Origin: Chitinophaga pinensis
GTDB lineage: Bacteria > Bacteroidota > Bacteroidia > Chitinophagales > Chitinophagaceae
Assembly (NCBI GenBank): GCA_902167325.1
Contig: LR632930.1
Location: 248,001-312,000 of the forward strand
Reading direction: 5' to 3'
Length of the DNA: 64,000 bases
The position numbers were made by a program, and so were the translations under genes. The notes under the pieces were generated by a model. That model was not told where the DNA came from. It searched no databases and saw only the letters and a list, made by a program, of their open reading frames with translations. This document shows, in pieces, positions 34,628-42,942 of the stretch (the stretch's first letter is position 1; the number at the start of each line of letters is the position of its first letter).

Positions 34628-35998
34628 ATGGCAACCGTAACCAGAGAGAACATTGGTTTATTAAATGATAAGATCACTGTGAAAGTGAGCCAGGAAGATT
34701 ACCTTCCGAATTTCGAGAAAGCTGTAAAGCATTTTTCCAAAAACGCCAACATCCCTGGGTTCCGGAAAGGCCAGGTTCCTGCCGGTATGATCAAGAAAAT
34801 GAGCGGCCAGGCACTGTTTGCGGACGAAATCCTGAAAACGGTGGAAAAGGAACTGATGTCTTACATCCAGACCGAAAAACTGGAAATCTTTGCCCAGCCC
34901 CTCTCTATGGAGAACGAAGCGAAGAATTTCGATTACAATAAGCCCGAGAATTTCGATTTCGAATTCGAAGTAGGTCTGAAGCCCGCTTTCGACGTAGATC
35001 CCCTGTTGAACAAAACTTCTCTCACCCGCTACAATGTTAAGGTGACCGACGAGATCGTTGATCAGGAGCTGGACCGCCTCCAGCTGAAAGGCGGCAAAAT
35101 GACCGAGCCAGAAACCATAACTTCCGAAAATAACGTGCTGAACCTCGAGTTCCTCGAGTCAGACAGCAAAGGCAATATCACTGAAGGCGCTGAAAAGAAA
35201 GAAAACTCACTGCTGGTGAAAACCTTCGCAGCTGCCGCTCAGGAGAAATTCATGGGAAAAAAAATCGGTGATACCGTAGTGCTCCAGCTGTCTAAAGCAT
35301 TCGATAAAGACCGTCTCGATCACATCATTAAAGACCTGGGCCTTGCCAGTGATAAAGATGCTGCGAAGAAATACTTCCAGCTCACCATCACCAAAGTAAG
35401 CCTGATCGACAAACGTGAACTGAACGAGGAATTCTTCAATGAAGTATACCCCGGTCAGAACATCACTACTGCCGAAGCTTTCCGCGAAAAACTGCGCGAA
35501 GAGATCGGTAAGTACTGGAAACAGGAAGCCACCAACCACCTGCACAACGATCTGTTTGAGACACTTGTGCACGAAACACCCATCGAGCTTCCTAAAGATT
35601 TCCTCAAACGCTGGCTCCAGAAAGGCGGCGAAAATCCTAAAACGGAAGAGGAAGCCGAAAAAGAATACCCGAACTTCGACCATCAGCTGCGCTGGACGCT
35701 TATCAGCGATAAACTGATCCGTGATAATCAACTCGACGTTTCTTTCGAGGAACTGAAAGACAATGCACGCACCAAACTCATGTCTTACTACGGCCTTGGC
35801 GGAGAACAGGCTGAGTGGATGGACAGCTACCTGGAGCGCCTGCTGCAAGACGAGAAATACGTTGACCAGACTTATCGCGAACTGATCACCCAAAAGCTGT
35901 TTGACTGGGCTGAAGGAAAGGTGAACGTAAAATCAGAGGAAATTACTGCAGAAGATTTCGTTAAATTACCTCATAAACATCACCATCATGCACATTAA
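34628..35998 (+). CDS. tig: Trigger factor (ribosome-associated chaperone)
   Basis: A 456-residue divergent trigger factor. The N-terminal ribosome-binding domain has the conserved FRKGQVPAGMIKKMSG (GFRxGxxP signature near residues 43-50), and a peptidyl-prolyl isomerase-like middle and a helical C-terminal chaperone part follow. ATG 34628 fits the family; the frame upstream is non-coding. The C-terminus ends with a short His-rich tail (HKHHHHAH). The last codons overlap the clpP start by 11 bp, so the two are probably translationally coupled. The order tig-clpP-clpX is the widespread protein quality-control cluster. Confidence 0.94.
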   Translation: MATVTRENIGLLNDKITVKVSQEDYLPNFEKAVKHFSKNANIPGFRKGQVPAGMIKKMSGQALFADEILKTVEKELMSYIQTEKLEIFAQPLSMENEAKNFDYNKPENFDFEFEVGLKPAFDVDPLLNKTSLTRYNVKVTDEIVDQELDRLQLKGGKMTEPETITSENNVLNLEFLESDSKGNITEGAEKKENSLLVKTFAAAAQEKFMGKKIGDTVVLQLSKAFDKDRLDHIIKDLGLASDKDAAKKYFQLTITKVSLIDKRELNEEFFNEVYPGQNITTAEAFREKLREEIGKYWKQEATNHLHNDLFETLVHETPIELPKDFLKRWLQKGGENPKTEEEAEKEYPNFDHQLRWTLISDKLIRDNQLDVSFEELKDNARTKLMSYYGLGGEQAEWMDSYLERLLQDEKYVDQTYRELITQKLFDWAEGKVNVKSEEITAEDFVKLPHKHHHHAH

Positions 35999-36701
35999 TA
36001 ACGAATTCCGGAAATATGCGATCCAACACCGTGGAATCAGCAGCCTGGTTGTAGATAGTTATGCCCGTCACCAGATCAACTCGCTTACTCCCTACATCAT
36101 TGAGGAGCGCCAGTTGAATGTTACCCAGATGGACGTGTTTTCGCGCCTTATGGCCGACCGTATCATCTTCCTGGGCGACCCCGTGAACGATTATGTGGCT
36201 AACGTGATTACCGCACAGTTACTGTTCCTGGAGTCTGCCGATCGTAACCGCGACATACAGATGTACATTAATAGCCCCGGTGGCTCCGTTTACGCCGGTC
36301 TGGGTATCTATGATACCATGCAGATCGTATCGCCTGACATTGCTACCATCTGCACCGGTATGGCCGCCTCTTTCGGCGCGGTACTGCTGGTTGCCGGTAC
36401 CAAAGGCAAGCGTACTGCACTGAAGCACGCCCGTGTAATGATCCACCAGCCTCATGGCGGTGCGGAAGGTCAGACTTCCGATATCGAGATCACAGCACGT
36501 GAGTTCGTAAAGCTGAAAAAAGAGCTGAACGAGATCATCGCCTCCCACTGCGGCCAGTCCGTGAAGAAAGTGGAAAAAGACGGTGACCGCGACTTCTGGA
36601 TGACTGCTGACGAAGCCAAGGAATATGGCATCATCGACGACGTTCTGGACAAGAATCCCCGTAAGAAAGCTCCGGAAGGTGGTAACACCACCCCCCAGTA
36701 A
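35988..36701 (+). CDS. clpP: ATP-dependent Clp protease proteolytic subunit
   Basis: A 237-residue serine protease subunit that forms the double-heptamer chamber used by ClpX. The catalytic triad is visible: Ser128 in GMAAS, His153 in MIHQPHGG and Asp198 in VEKDGDRDFW. The N-terminus MHINNEFRKYAIQHRGISSL matches the family from its first residue, which supports the ATG inside the tig 3' end despite the 11-bp overlap. The C-terminal extension (KNPRKKAPEGGNTTPQ) is probably disordered. A strong intrinsic terminator follows 20 bp after the stop, so clpX is likely transcribed from its own promoter. Confidence 0.97.
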   Translation: MHINNEFRKYAIQHRGISSLVVDSYARHQINSLTPYIIEERQLNVTQMDVFSRLMADRIIFLGDPVNDYVANVITAQLLFLESADRNRDIQMYINSPGGSVYAGLGIYDTMQIVSPDIATICTGMAASFGAVLLVAGTKGKRTALKHARVMIHQPHGGAEGQTSDIEITAREFVKLKKELNEIIASHCGQSVKKVEKDGDRDFWMTADEAKEYGIIDDVLDKNPRKKAPEGGNTTPQ

Positions 36702-36720
36702 TCTACCGGATAAACGCATA

Positions 36721-36757
36721 AAAAAAGGCGCTTCTCAAAAGGAAGCGCCTTTTTTTA
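36721..36757 (+). terminator. Intrinsic terminator after clpP
   Basis: AAAAAAGGCGCTTC (36721-36734) pairs with GAAGCGCCTTTTTT (36742-36755) around a 7-nt loop, followed by more T. The 14-bp perfect stem is one of the strongest terminators in the window and separates clpP from clpX transcription. Confidence 0.92.
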
Positions 36758-36870
36758 TGCGCAATAGCATATATAATGTTACAAATCAGACAATTACGCA
36801 CCTCCCCTCGAATACAGCGCGATTCAGGTATGTTCACCGAGAACAGGATGAATATGCTTACTATAGTATT

Positions 36871-37035
36871 CCAAGCTTATTACTAGCTTATTACAAGTTA
36901 GTATCAAGCTAATGTCCAGCACTATCCATGCACTCAACAAGCACTTGACATGCACTCCGCAAGCACTCTCCATGCACTCAAGATGCACTCTTGATGCACT
37001 CAGCAAGCACTTTTCATGCACTTTTCATGCACTCA
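36871..37035. repeat. 11-bp-phased degenerate tandem array, 15 units
   Basis: GC (or GT once) recurs every 11 bp without a slip from 36875 to 37029. Examples of units: ACTAGCTTATT, TCAAGCTAATG, CCATGCACTCA, ACAAGCACTTG, ACATGCACTCC, AGATGCACTCT, TCATGCACTTT. The consensus is roughly nCA(A/T)GCACTnn; units 1-4 are nearer AAGCTTATT and units 5-15 nearer (A/T)GCACT. A decayed sixteenth unit (37036-37046) may follow. The array is non-coding and lies between the clpP terminator and the clpX promoter. Confidence 0.92.
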
Positions 37036-37182
37036 GCAAATTTTGTACGGTTGCATTCCCAAACAAGCAGTAAAACGGCTGCGCTGGTTTCCGGCATGTA
37101 GCGGGTTTGTGATGTTAATGGCAACTGTTGTTTCCTGTTACGCACACTGCGATTCCCCCTTCCATAACCCGGGAAAAAAGCG

Positions 37183-37190
37183 TAATTTTG
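37183..37190 (+). promoter_or_regulatory. -7 box of clpX promoter
   Basis: TAATTTTG is an exact TAnnTTTG match 48 bp before the clpX ATG. It supports separate transcription of clpX after the clpP terminator. No clear -33 TTTG is seen at the standard spacing. Confidence 0.5.
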
Positions 37191-37238
37191 TAACCTTGTA
37201 AATCAGGCCCTAACAGCCTTACATTAAAAACCAGATAA

Positions 37239-38483
<1,245 letters not shown>

Positions 38484-38516
38484 TCACCCGTTCATTAAAC
38501 GATAAAATCAAACCCG

Positions 38517-38717
38517 ATGCAAGAGCTCATTCAGCAGGTAAAAGATAAAGCCGGCATTTCTGACGAACAGGCCGTACAGGCCATCGAAGCCGTAAAAGAA
38601 TTTGTGAAAAGCAAACTGCCCCCTATGATTGCGGGTAATGTGGATGTGTGGTTTGCCGGAATGGCAGGCGGCGCCCAACCCAATAAGCCGGACGCCGCAG
38701 AAGATTTTCTGGATTAA
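38517..38717 (+). CDS. Small helical protein of unknown function
   Basis: A 66-residue protein, MQELIQQVKDKAGISDEQAVQAIEAV at the start (an amphipathic helix-loop-helix resembling short DUF2267/UBA-like bundles), then a hydrophobic turn (LPPMIAGNVDVWFAGM) and an acidic tail (AAEDFLD). It has no signal peptide. The 33-bp spacing and shared strand suggest co-transcription with clpX. Similar small proteins occur in Bacteroidota genomes to my recollection, but no function is known to me. An adaptor for ClpXP is only a guess from position. Confidence 0.65.
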   Translation: MQELIQQVKDKAGISDEQAVQAIEAVKEFVKSKLPPMIAGNVDVWFAGMAGGAQPNKPDAAEDFLD

Positions 38718-38825
38718 CTCAAGCCGCGCGGCGGATGCTGCGGCAGGCGTCAGACACCAGGCAGTAAATGAAATCCCGCGAATTCTGCGCAGCAGACACT
38801 AGCAACAATAACATATTCATCTTTT

Positions 38826-39401
38826 TTATACAGAGGCGCCAAAAGGCGTCTCTGTTCGTTTAAAATACGGTTCCAATTCCTTCATCACCCCTTTCCGGCG
38901 TGCCCTTTTACCCAGGTACCTGAATAACCGGCGCTGGAACCAGTAAGGCATGAATGGCAGATAAGTTTCTCCTATATCCAGCAACACTGCCAGATGACTG
39001 AACTTCAGCGGTATCCCTTTCTTATCCACCCTCCCGTCTGCCGCCAGTCCGTATGCGATCCTGAGCGTATCCTCAAAACCACCCGCAGGTGAAATCGTTA
39101 CCCGGAAAGTTACCGGCTCCTTTTTACTGGGGTTAAAGAAGAGGTGACGAACATATAACGCGACATCTGCCGTTCCACCCCTACGCAGATACAAAATTTC
39201 TTTTCCGGCCTGCAGGCCCAGCTCCCCTTTTATCACCTCAAAATGCTCCCGGTAAGTAGTATGGTAATGAAGCCCATTCTTCCCTCCCGGTGCCAATTCC
39301 ACTTCCACCGTTACCCTTTCTCCGCCGGTCTCTTCCGAAGTTTCGAGAAAAGTGACTTTATCACCGATGATAGGATTGTATATCGTTCTGGGGAGGGACA
39401 T
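38826..39401 (-). CDS. Cupin-fold protein
   Basis: A 191-residue protein with a single cupin barrel. Motif 1 is like GGKNGLHYHTTYREHFEVIKGELGLQAG (His, His and Glu metal-type ligands near 42-51), followed by motif 2-like VRHLFFNPSKKEPVTFRVTISPAGGF. The C-terminal third (FSHLAVLLDIGETYLPFMPYWFQRRLFRYLG) is hydrophobic and membrane-associating in appearance. No signal peptide. It lies 2 bp after the cytochrome c gene and is probably co-transcribed with it. Enzymatic or sensory role unknown. A hairpin at 38831-38854 overlaps the last codons. Confidence 0.78.
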   Translation of the reverse strand: MSLPRTIYNPIIGDKVTFLETSEETGGERVTVEVELAPGGKNGLHYHTTYREHFEVIKGELGLQAGKEILYLRRGGTADVALYVRHLFFNPSKKEPVTFRVTISPAGGFEDTLRIAYGLAADGRVDKKGIPLKFSHLAVLLDIGETYLPFMPYWFQRRLFRYLGKRARRKGVMKELEPYFKRTETPFGASV

Positions 39402-39403
39402 AG

Positions 39404-40279
39404 TTACAGGGTTTTTAAATAACGGTATAATGCGGTCAGCTCTTCGTCGGAATACTTGTTGGTCATCTGCCAGGGCATGTCTTCGTTCTTAATGGCACGG
39501 CCTTCAGGCGTTTGGCCGGTACGAAGCACTGCAATAAAATCCTTCTCGGACCATTTGCCAACGTTGCCCGCTGTGGTAATATCACGGACGTAAGTACCAC
39601 CGGGAATGGGGCTGTCGCCGCCTTTAAGGTTAGGCTGATGGCATCCGGTACACGACATGGAAAGGTACTTTCCGTACTCCACAGTGGGGCCTTTGGGAAT
39701 AACAGCACCCGGTTTGTAGGCATGGTCGATTTTTTCAGCAGGGATCAGTGGCAGCTTGCCAATGCCGGCGAGCACTGTTCCTAATGGCCCGAGGCGGGGT
39801 TCAGCCGTAACATGATCTGCCGGTGTTACTGATTTGCAATATGCGATCAGCGCTCCCAGATCCGTATCGCTCATTTTGTAATACTCATAAGAAGGCATCA
39901 CCATCAGCGATTTACCGCTCTTCCGGATGCCGTGCCGCAGGGCAAGTATCCAGTCGCGGTCGCTGTAGTCAGCAGGACGGCCACCTTTCCCACGGGTCAG
40001 ATTTGTGCCGTAGAGGGTACCGATAGGACCTTCGTCGATAAAAATTTGTCCTGCCAGTTCTGCCCCATGGCAGTCTGCACAGCCGCGGGTAGCGTAGATA
40101 TGCGCACCGGCCGCTACAGTCGCGGAATCGGTGGGAATATCGAACATCCGTACATCTACGCTATAGATTTTGTCCTTCTTATTGTTCACCTTAATATGCA
40201 TGGTGAAATAAAAAATAAGTATGCCGGCGATGAGGACTCCGATGATACCGCCTGTCCATTTCAGTATTTTCCGCAACAT
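39404..40279 (-). CDS. Membrane-anchored dihaem cytochrome c
   Basis: A 291-residue protein starting at ATG 40279 (25 in-frame codons upstream are non-coding). An N-terminal hydrophobic helix (GGIIGVLIAGILIFYFTM) anchors it with the rest in the periplasm. Two c-type haem sites are seen: CADCH at 67-71 and CTGCH at 210-214, each in a class I cytochrome domain with downstream Met-rich ligand regions (LMVMPSYEYYKMSDTDLGALIAYCKS; NEDMPWQMTNKYSDEELTALYRYLK). It resembles the cytochrome subunits that accept electrons from periplasmic sugar or alcohol dehydrogenases. No dehydrogenase is adjacent. It pairs with the cupin gene and is divergent from the small AraC regulator. Confidence 0.9.
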   Translation of the reverse strand: MLRKILKWTGGIIGVLIAGILIFYFTMHIKVNNKKDKIYSVDVRMFDIPTDSATVAAGAHIYATRGCADCHGAELAGQIFIDEGPIGTLYGTNLTRGKGGRPADYSDRDWILALRHGIRKSGKSLMVMPSYEYYKMSDTDLGALIAYCKSVTPADHVTAEPRLGPLGTVLAGIGKLPLIPAEKIDHAYKPGAVIPKGPTVEYGKYLSMSCTGCHQPNLKGGDSPIPGGTYVRDITTAGNVGKWSEKDFIAVLRTGQTPEGRAIKNEDMPWQMTNKYSDEELTALYRYLKTL

Positions 40280-40374
40280 TAGATTGATTATTTTTATGGC
40301 ATCAAAAGTACGTACCGCTAATAACCCCGGTGGTACGGGAAACGGATAAATCAATACGATAAACGGATTACGTT

Positions 40375-40866
40375 ATGACCCCAAAAGCTTCAACCGACGC
40401 GCAGAGCGCAGTCGCTAATCATGCATTTTTCATGGATTATGCCGCCGTTGCGGAACAGGATTACCCGGGCGACTGGGACCCGCTGCAGGCCTTACTTCAC
40501 TTTCAGGTAAAGCCTGAGCCTGGGCGTATAATTCCCGCGGCCGATGTGGCACGCCTTCAATCTGTCAAGGATTTTCTGCGTGAGCACTACCTCGACGAGC
40601 ACCTTAGCTTAGGCTATCTCTGCCGATGCTTTGGCCTCAATGAATTCAAACTAAAAAAAGGATTCAAACAGTTATTCGGCAACACCGTGTTTGGCTATGT
40701 GCAGGAAATGCGGATGAAAACCGCGCGGCGCCTCATTATCGAAGAAAAGAAAAACATCAATGAAGTAGCTGATTTCCTTGGATACAGCTCACCCAATCAC
40801 TTCTCAGCTGCATTCAAGCGGCTATACGGCTTTTCGCCGGCTAAGCTGAAAGCGTGGCAGATGTAG
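40375..40866 (+). CDS. Small AraC-family regulator without a sensor domain
   Basis: A 163-residue protein whose C-terminal 100 residues are a complete double helix-turn-helix AraC domain (VKDFLREHYLDEHLSLGYLCRCFGLNEFKLKKGFKQLFGNTVFGYVQEMRMKTARRLI, then NINEVADFLGYSSPNHFSAAFKRLYGFSPAKLK). The 60-residue N-terminus has no recognisable ligand-binding fold, so the signal may come from elsewhere or the activity may be set by its level. It is divergent from the cytochrome c and cupin genes with a 95-bp gap, making control of them plausible. A strong terminator follows. Confidence 0.88.
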   Translation: MTPKASTDAQSAVANHAFFMDYAAVAEQDYPGDWDPLQALLHFQVKPEPGRIIPAADVARLQSVKDFLREHYLDEHLSLGYLCRCFGLNEFKLKKGFKQLFGNTVFGYVQEMRMKTARRLIIEEKKNINEVADFLGYSSPNHFSAAFKRLYGFSPAKLKAWQM

Positions 40867-40880
40867 GGTTTGGTGCAAAT

Positions 40881-40911
40881 AAAAACCGCCCCGAGGGGGG
40901 CGGCTTCTTTT
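40881..40911 (+). terminator. Intrinsic terminator after the AraC gene
   Basis: CCGCCCC (40886-40892) and GGGGCGG (40897-40903) form a stem with loop GAGG, flanked by AAAAA before and CTTCTTTTT after. It starts 14 bp past the stop codon. Confidence 0.87.
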
Positions 40912-41095
40912 TGGAGTAAAATTTTCTCGATCTTTCTTAATGTTTAGGTTGATAAATTGGTAAGGAAAGTAATTAACTCAAATTTAACTTTCTGTTATCA
41001 ATTTTCCATCACACTAAGGTGTAAATATTCAAAAAACTGTAAAAAAGAATGCAGATAATCACTAAGTTATAAAGTGACAGCATATTTACAGTTGA

Positions 41096-42721
41096 TTAAA
41101 ATATATACTTTGTTGATAAAAAGTTCGAGGATTGGGCACTTACGATCTCATTTATGAGTGCTTTGTTCTCTTCCGTCTGCTTTGTAGCCACTAAAGAGCG
41201 GATAGAAAACGCACGTAAAGCATCAAAAACGGAGAGTGTTGCCTCTGCGGAATCCTTTCTTCCGGTAAAAGGGAAGATGTCGGGACCGCGTTGACACTGA
41301 CAATTTATGTTTACGCGGCTAACCTGGTTCACCAAAGGATCAATGAGTGTGGCCAGCTCAGCTGCGTCGTTAGAAAACACTGCCACCTGCTGCCCGTGAT
41401 CAGCTTCGATCAGGTAGCGGACAGGCGTTTCAATATCATCGAATGGTACCACAGGTATAACCGGACCAAATTGCTCCTCACGGTACAACTTCATTTTTTC
41501 GTTAACCGGGTACACAATGGCAGGATAAACAAACGAAGCGTTTGCCGCACCGCCATTGGGATTGATCACTTTAGCGCCGTGCGCCACTGCATCCGCCACA
41601 CAGCTCTGGAGGTAACCCGGCTTCTGGGGTTCCGGCAGCGGGGTGAGGAATACATCTTTCTCCCACGGCATACCGAACTTCAGTTTACCAACTGCATCCG
41701 TGAGCTTCTCAAGGAAAGTATCCGCCACACTACGGTGTACATAAATAATCTTAATAGCGGTACAACGCTGGCCGTTAAACGAAAGTGAGCCCAGCACACA
41801 TTCCTTCACGGCAAGGTCAATGTCGGCCTTCTCAGTGATAATTGCGGCATTCTTGGCATCCAGACCGAGGATTGCACGAAGGCGGTTCACCTTCGGGTGC
41901 ATTTTCTTCAGCTGATCAGCCACTTTACTGGACCCGATCAGTGTGAGCACATTAATCTTCCCGGATTCCATTAATGGCTGGATGATGACGTTTCCGCGGC
42001 CATATATAGTGTTTACCACGCCTGCAGGAAAACAGTCACGGAAAGCTTCCAGCAATGGGAAATGCACCAAAGTTCCGTGTTTGGGAGGTTTAAAGAGCAG
42101 TGTGTTCCCCATGATCAGTGCCGGTATCAGTGTCGTAAACGTTTCATTCAACGGATAATTGAACGGTCCCATGCATAATACCACGCCGAGGGGGCTGCGC
42201 CTGATCTGGCCAATGATTCCCTGCTCAATGGCGAAGGAAGATGATTTACGGTCGAGGTTCTTCAGCGCGTCTATGGTGGCGTGAATGTACTCTACCGTAC
42301 GGTCGAACTCCTTTACGGAATCACCATAAGATTTGCCGATCTCCCACATGATGAGTTGTACCACTTCCTGCTTCTTCGCGATCATTTTGCCGGTGAATTT
42401 CTCTACGCAGGCAATGCGTTCCGCTACAGACATGGTAGGCCACTCTCCCCTGCCGTCGGCATATGCGCGAACAGCTGCGTCGAGCGAAGCCTTGGCCTCT
42501 TCCTGTCCGCATAAAGGATACGACCCGATCACGCGGCGCTCCAGGCCGCTGGGAGTCTTAATACAAATGGGTGACACTACAGTATGCACGTCGCCATGCC
42601 AGTTTTTCATAACGCCGTCTGACAGATAGCTCCGCTGATGGATTTCACCGGGCAAGTTATACTCCGCAGGAATAGCGGCTGCGTCCGGGAACAGATGGCT
42701 TAATTGGTCTTCAAAGGTCAT
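41096..42721 (-). CDS. GapN-like NADP-dependent aldehyde dehydrogenase
   Basis: A 541-residue aldehyde dehydrogenase fold, cytoplasmic. Long N-terminal part, GPFNYPLNE (Asn188), KPPKHGTLVHFPLLEAF and NGQRCTAIK with the nucleophile Cys320 are all present. Overall likeness is to the non-phosphorylating glyceraldehyde-3-phosphate dehydrogenase (GapN) group, which makes 3-phosphoglycerate and NADPH in one step. The normal ELGGK catalytic-glutamate motif reads LGLDAK (285-290) here, so the general base may differ. Substrate is therefore uncertain. A monocistronic leftward gene; the 221 bp upstream hold the terminator of the next gene and an AT-rich promoter zone. Confidence 0.82.
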   Translation of the reverse strand: MTFEDQLSHLFPDAAAIPAEYNLPGEIHQRSYLSDGVMKNWHGDVHTVVSPICIKTPSGLERRVIGSYPLCGQEEAKASLDAAVRAYADGRGEWPTMSVAERIACVEKFTGKMIAKKQEVVQLIMWEIGKSYGDSVKEFDRTVEYIHATIDALKNLDRKSSSFAIEQGIIGQIRRSPLGVVLCMGPFNYPLNETFTTLIPALIMGNTLLFKPPKHGTLVHFPLLEAFRDCFPAGVVNTIYGRGNVIIQPLMESGKINVLTLIGSSKVADQLKKMHPKVNRLRAILGLDAKNAAIITEKADIDLAVKECVLGSLSFNGQRCTAIKIIYVHRSVADTFLEKLTDAVGKLKFGMPWEKDVFLTPLPEPQKPGYLQSCVADAVAHGAKVINPNGGAANASFVYPAIVYPVNEKMKLYREEQFGPVIPVVPFDDIETPVRYLIEADHGQQVAVFSNDAAELATLIDPLVNQVSRVNINCQCQRGPDIFPFTGRKDSAEATLSVFDALRAFSIRSLVATKQTEENKALINEIVSAQSSNFLSTKYIF

Positions 42722-42881
42722 AAGTTAGGATTCTAATGGCGCGTAAGATATAAAAGATAAATAAAAAAATAAGCAGATCATTATCAACCTATTACCATAT
42801 TGCAATCGATTGATTATATATTAACTGTGATGTGAATCAAGCAACAGTTCAGGGCAAAATAGTACCGGCGCTATAAAACTG

Positions 42882-42913
42882 CAGCGGCTGGCCCTAACAG
42901 GAGCCAGCCGCTG
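42882..42913 (-). terminator. Terminator of the acyl-CoA dehydrogenase gene
   Basis: CAGCGGCTGGC (42882-42892) and GCCAGCCGCTG (42903-42913) form a perfect 11-bp stem with a 10-nt loop. On the minus strand it is followed by CAGTTTTATA. It starts 30 bp after the stop codon of the acyl-CoA dehydrogenase. Confidence 0.75.
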
Positions 42914-42942
42914 ACTATACGGATTGACCATTTAATACGATA

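Larger units (their letters stand above)
36702..37238. other. clpP-clpX intergenic region
   Basis: The 537 bp between clpP and clpX are unusually long for this pair. They contain the clpP terminator (36721-36757), a 165-bp array with exact 11-bp phasing (36871-37035) and an exact -7 box of a clpX promoter (37183-37190). The short frames crossing the array are periodic and not credible genes. Confidence 0.7.

Noticed and set aside
36824..37021. 65-codon leftward frame through the 11-bp array
   Set aside because: Its sequence is an 11-residue periodic product of the DNA repeat (CLLSAS..., CMESAC...), with no start context or homologous look.
38831..38854. CAGAGGCGCC/GGCGTCTCTG hairpin at the end of the cupin gene
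   Set aside because: It overlaps coding sequence, has no T-run on the cupin strand and only a weak one (TTCGTTT) for clpX read-through. It may contribute to termination but is not listed as a terminator.
42803..42812. CAATCGATTG palindrome upstream of the GapN-like gene
   Set aside because: Ten bases of symmetry in AT-rich intergenic DNA is expected by chance; no second site supports it.
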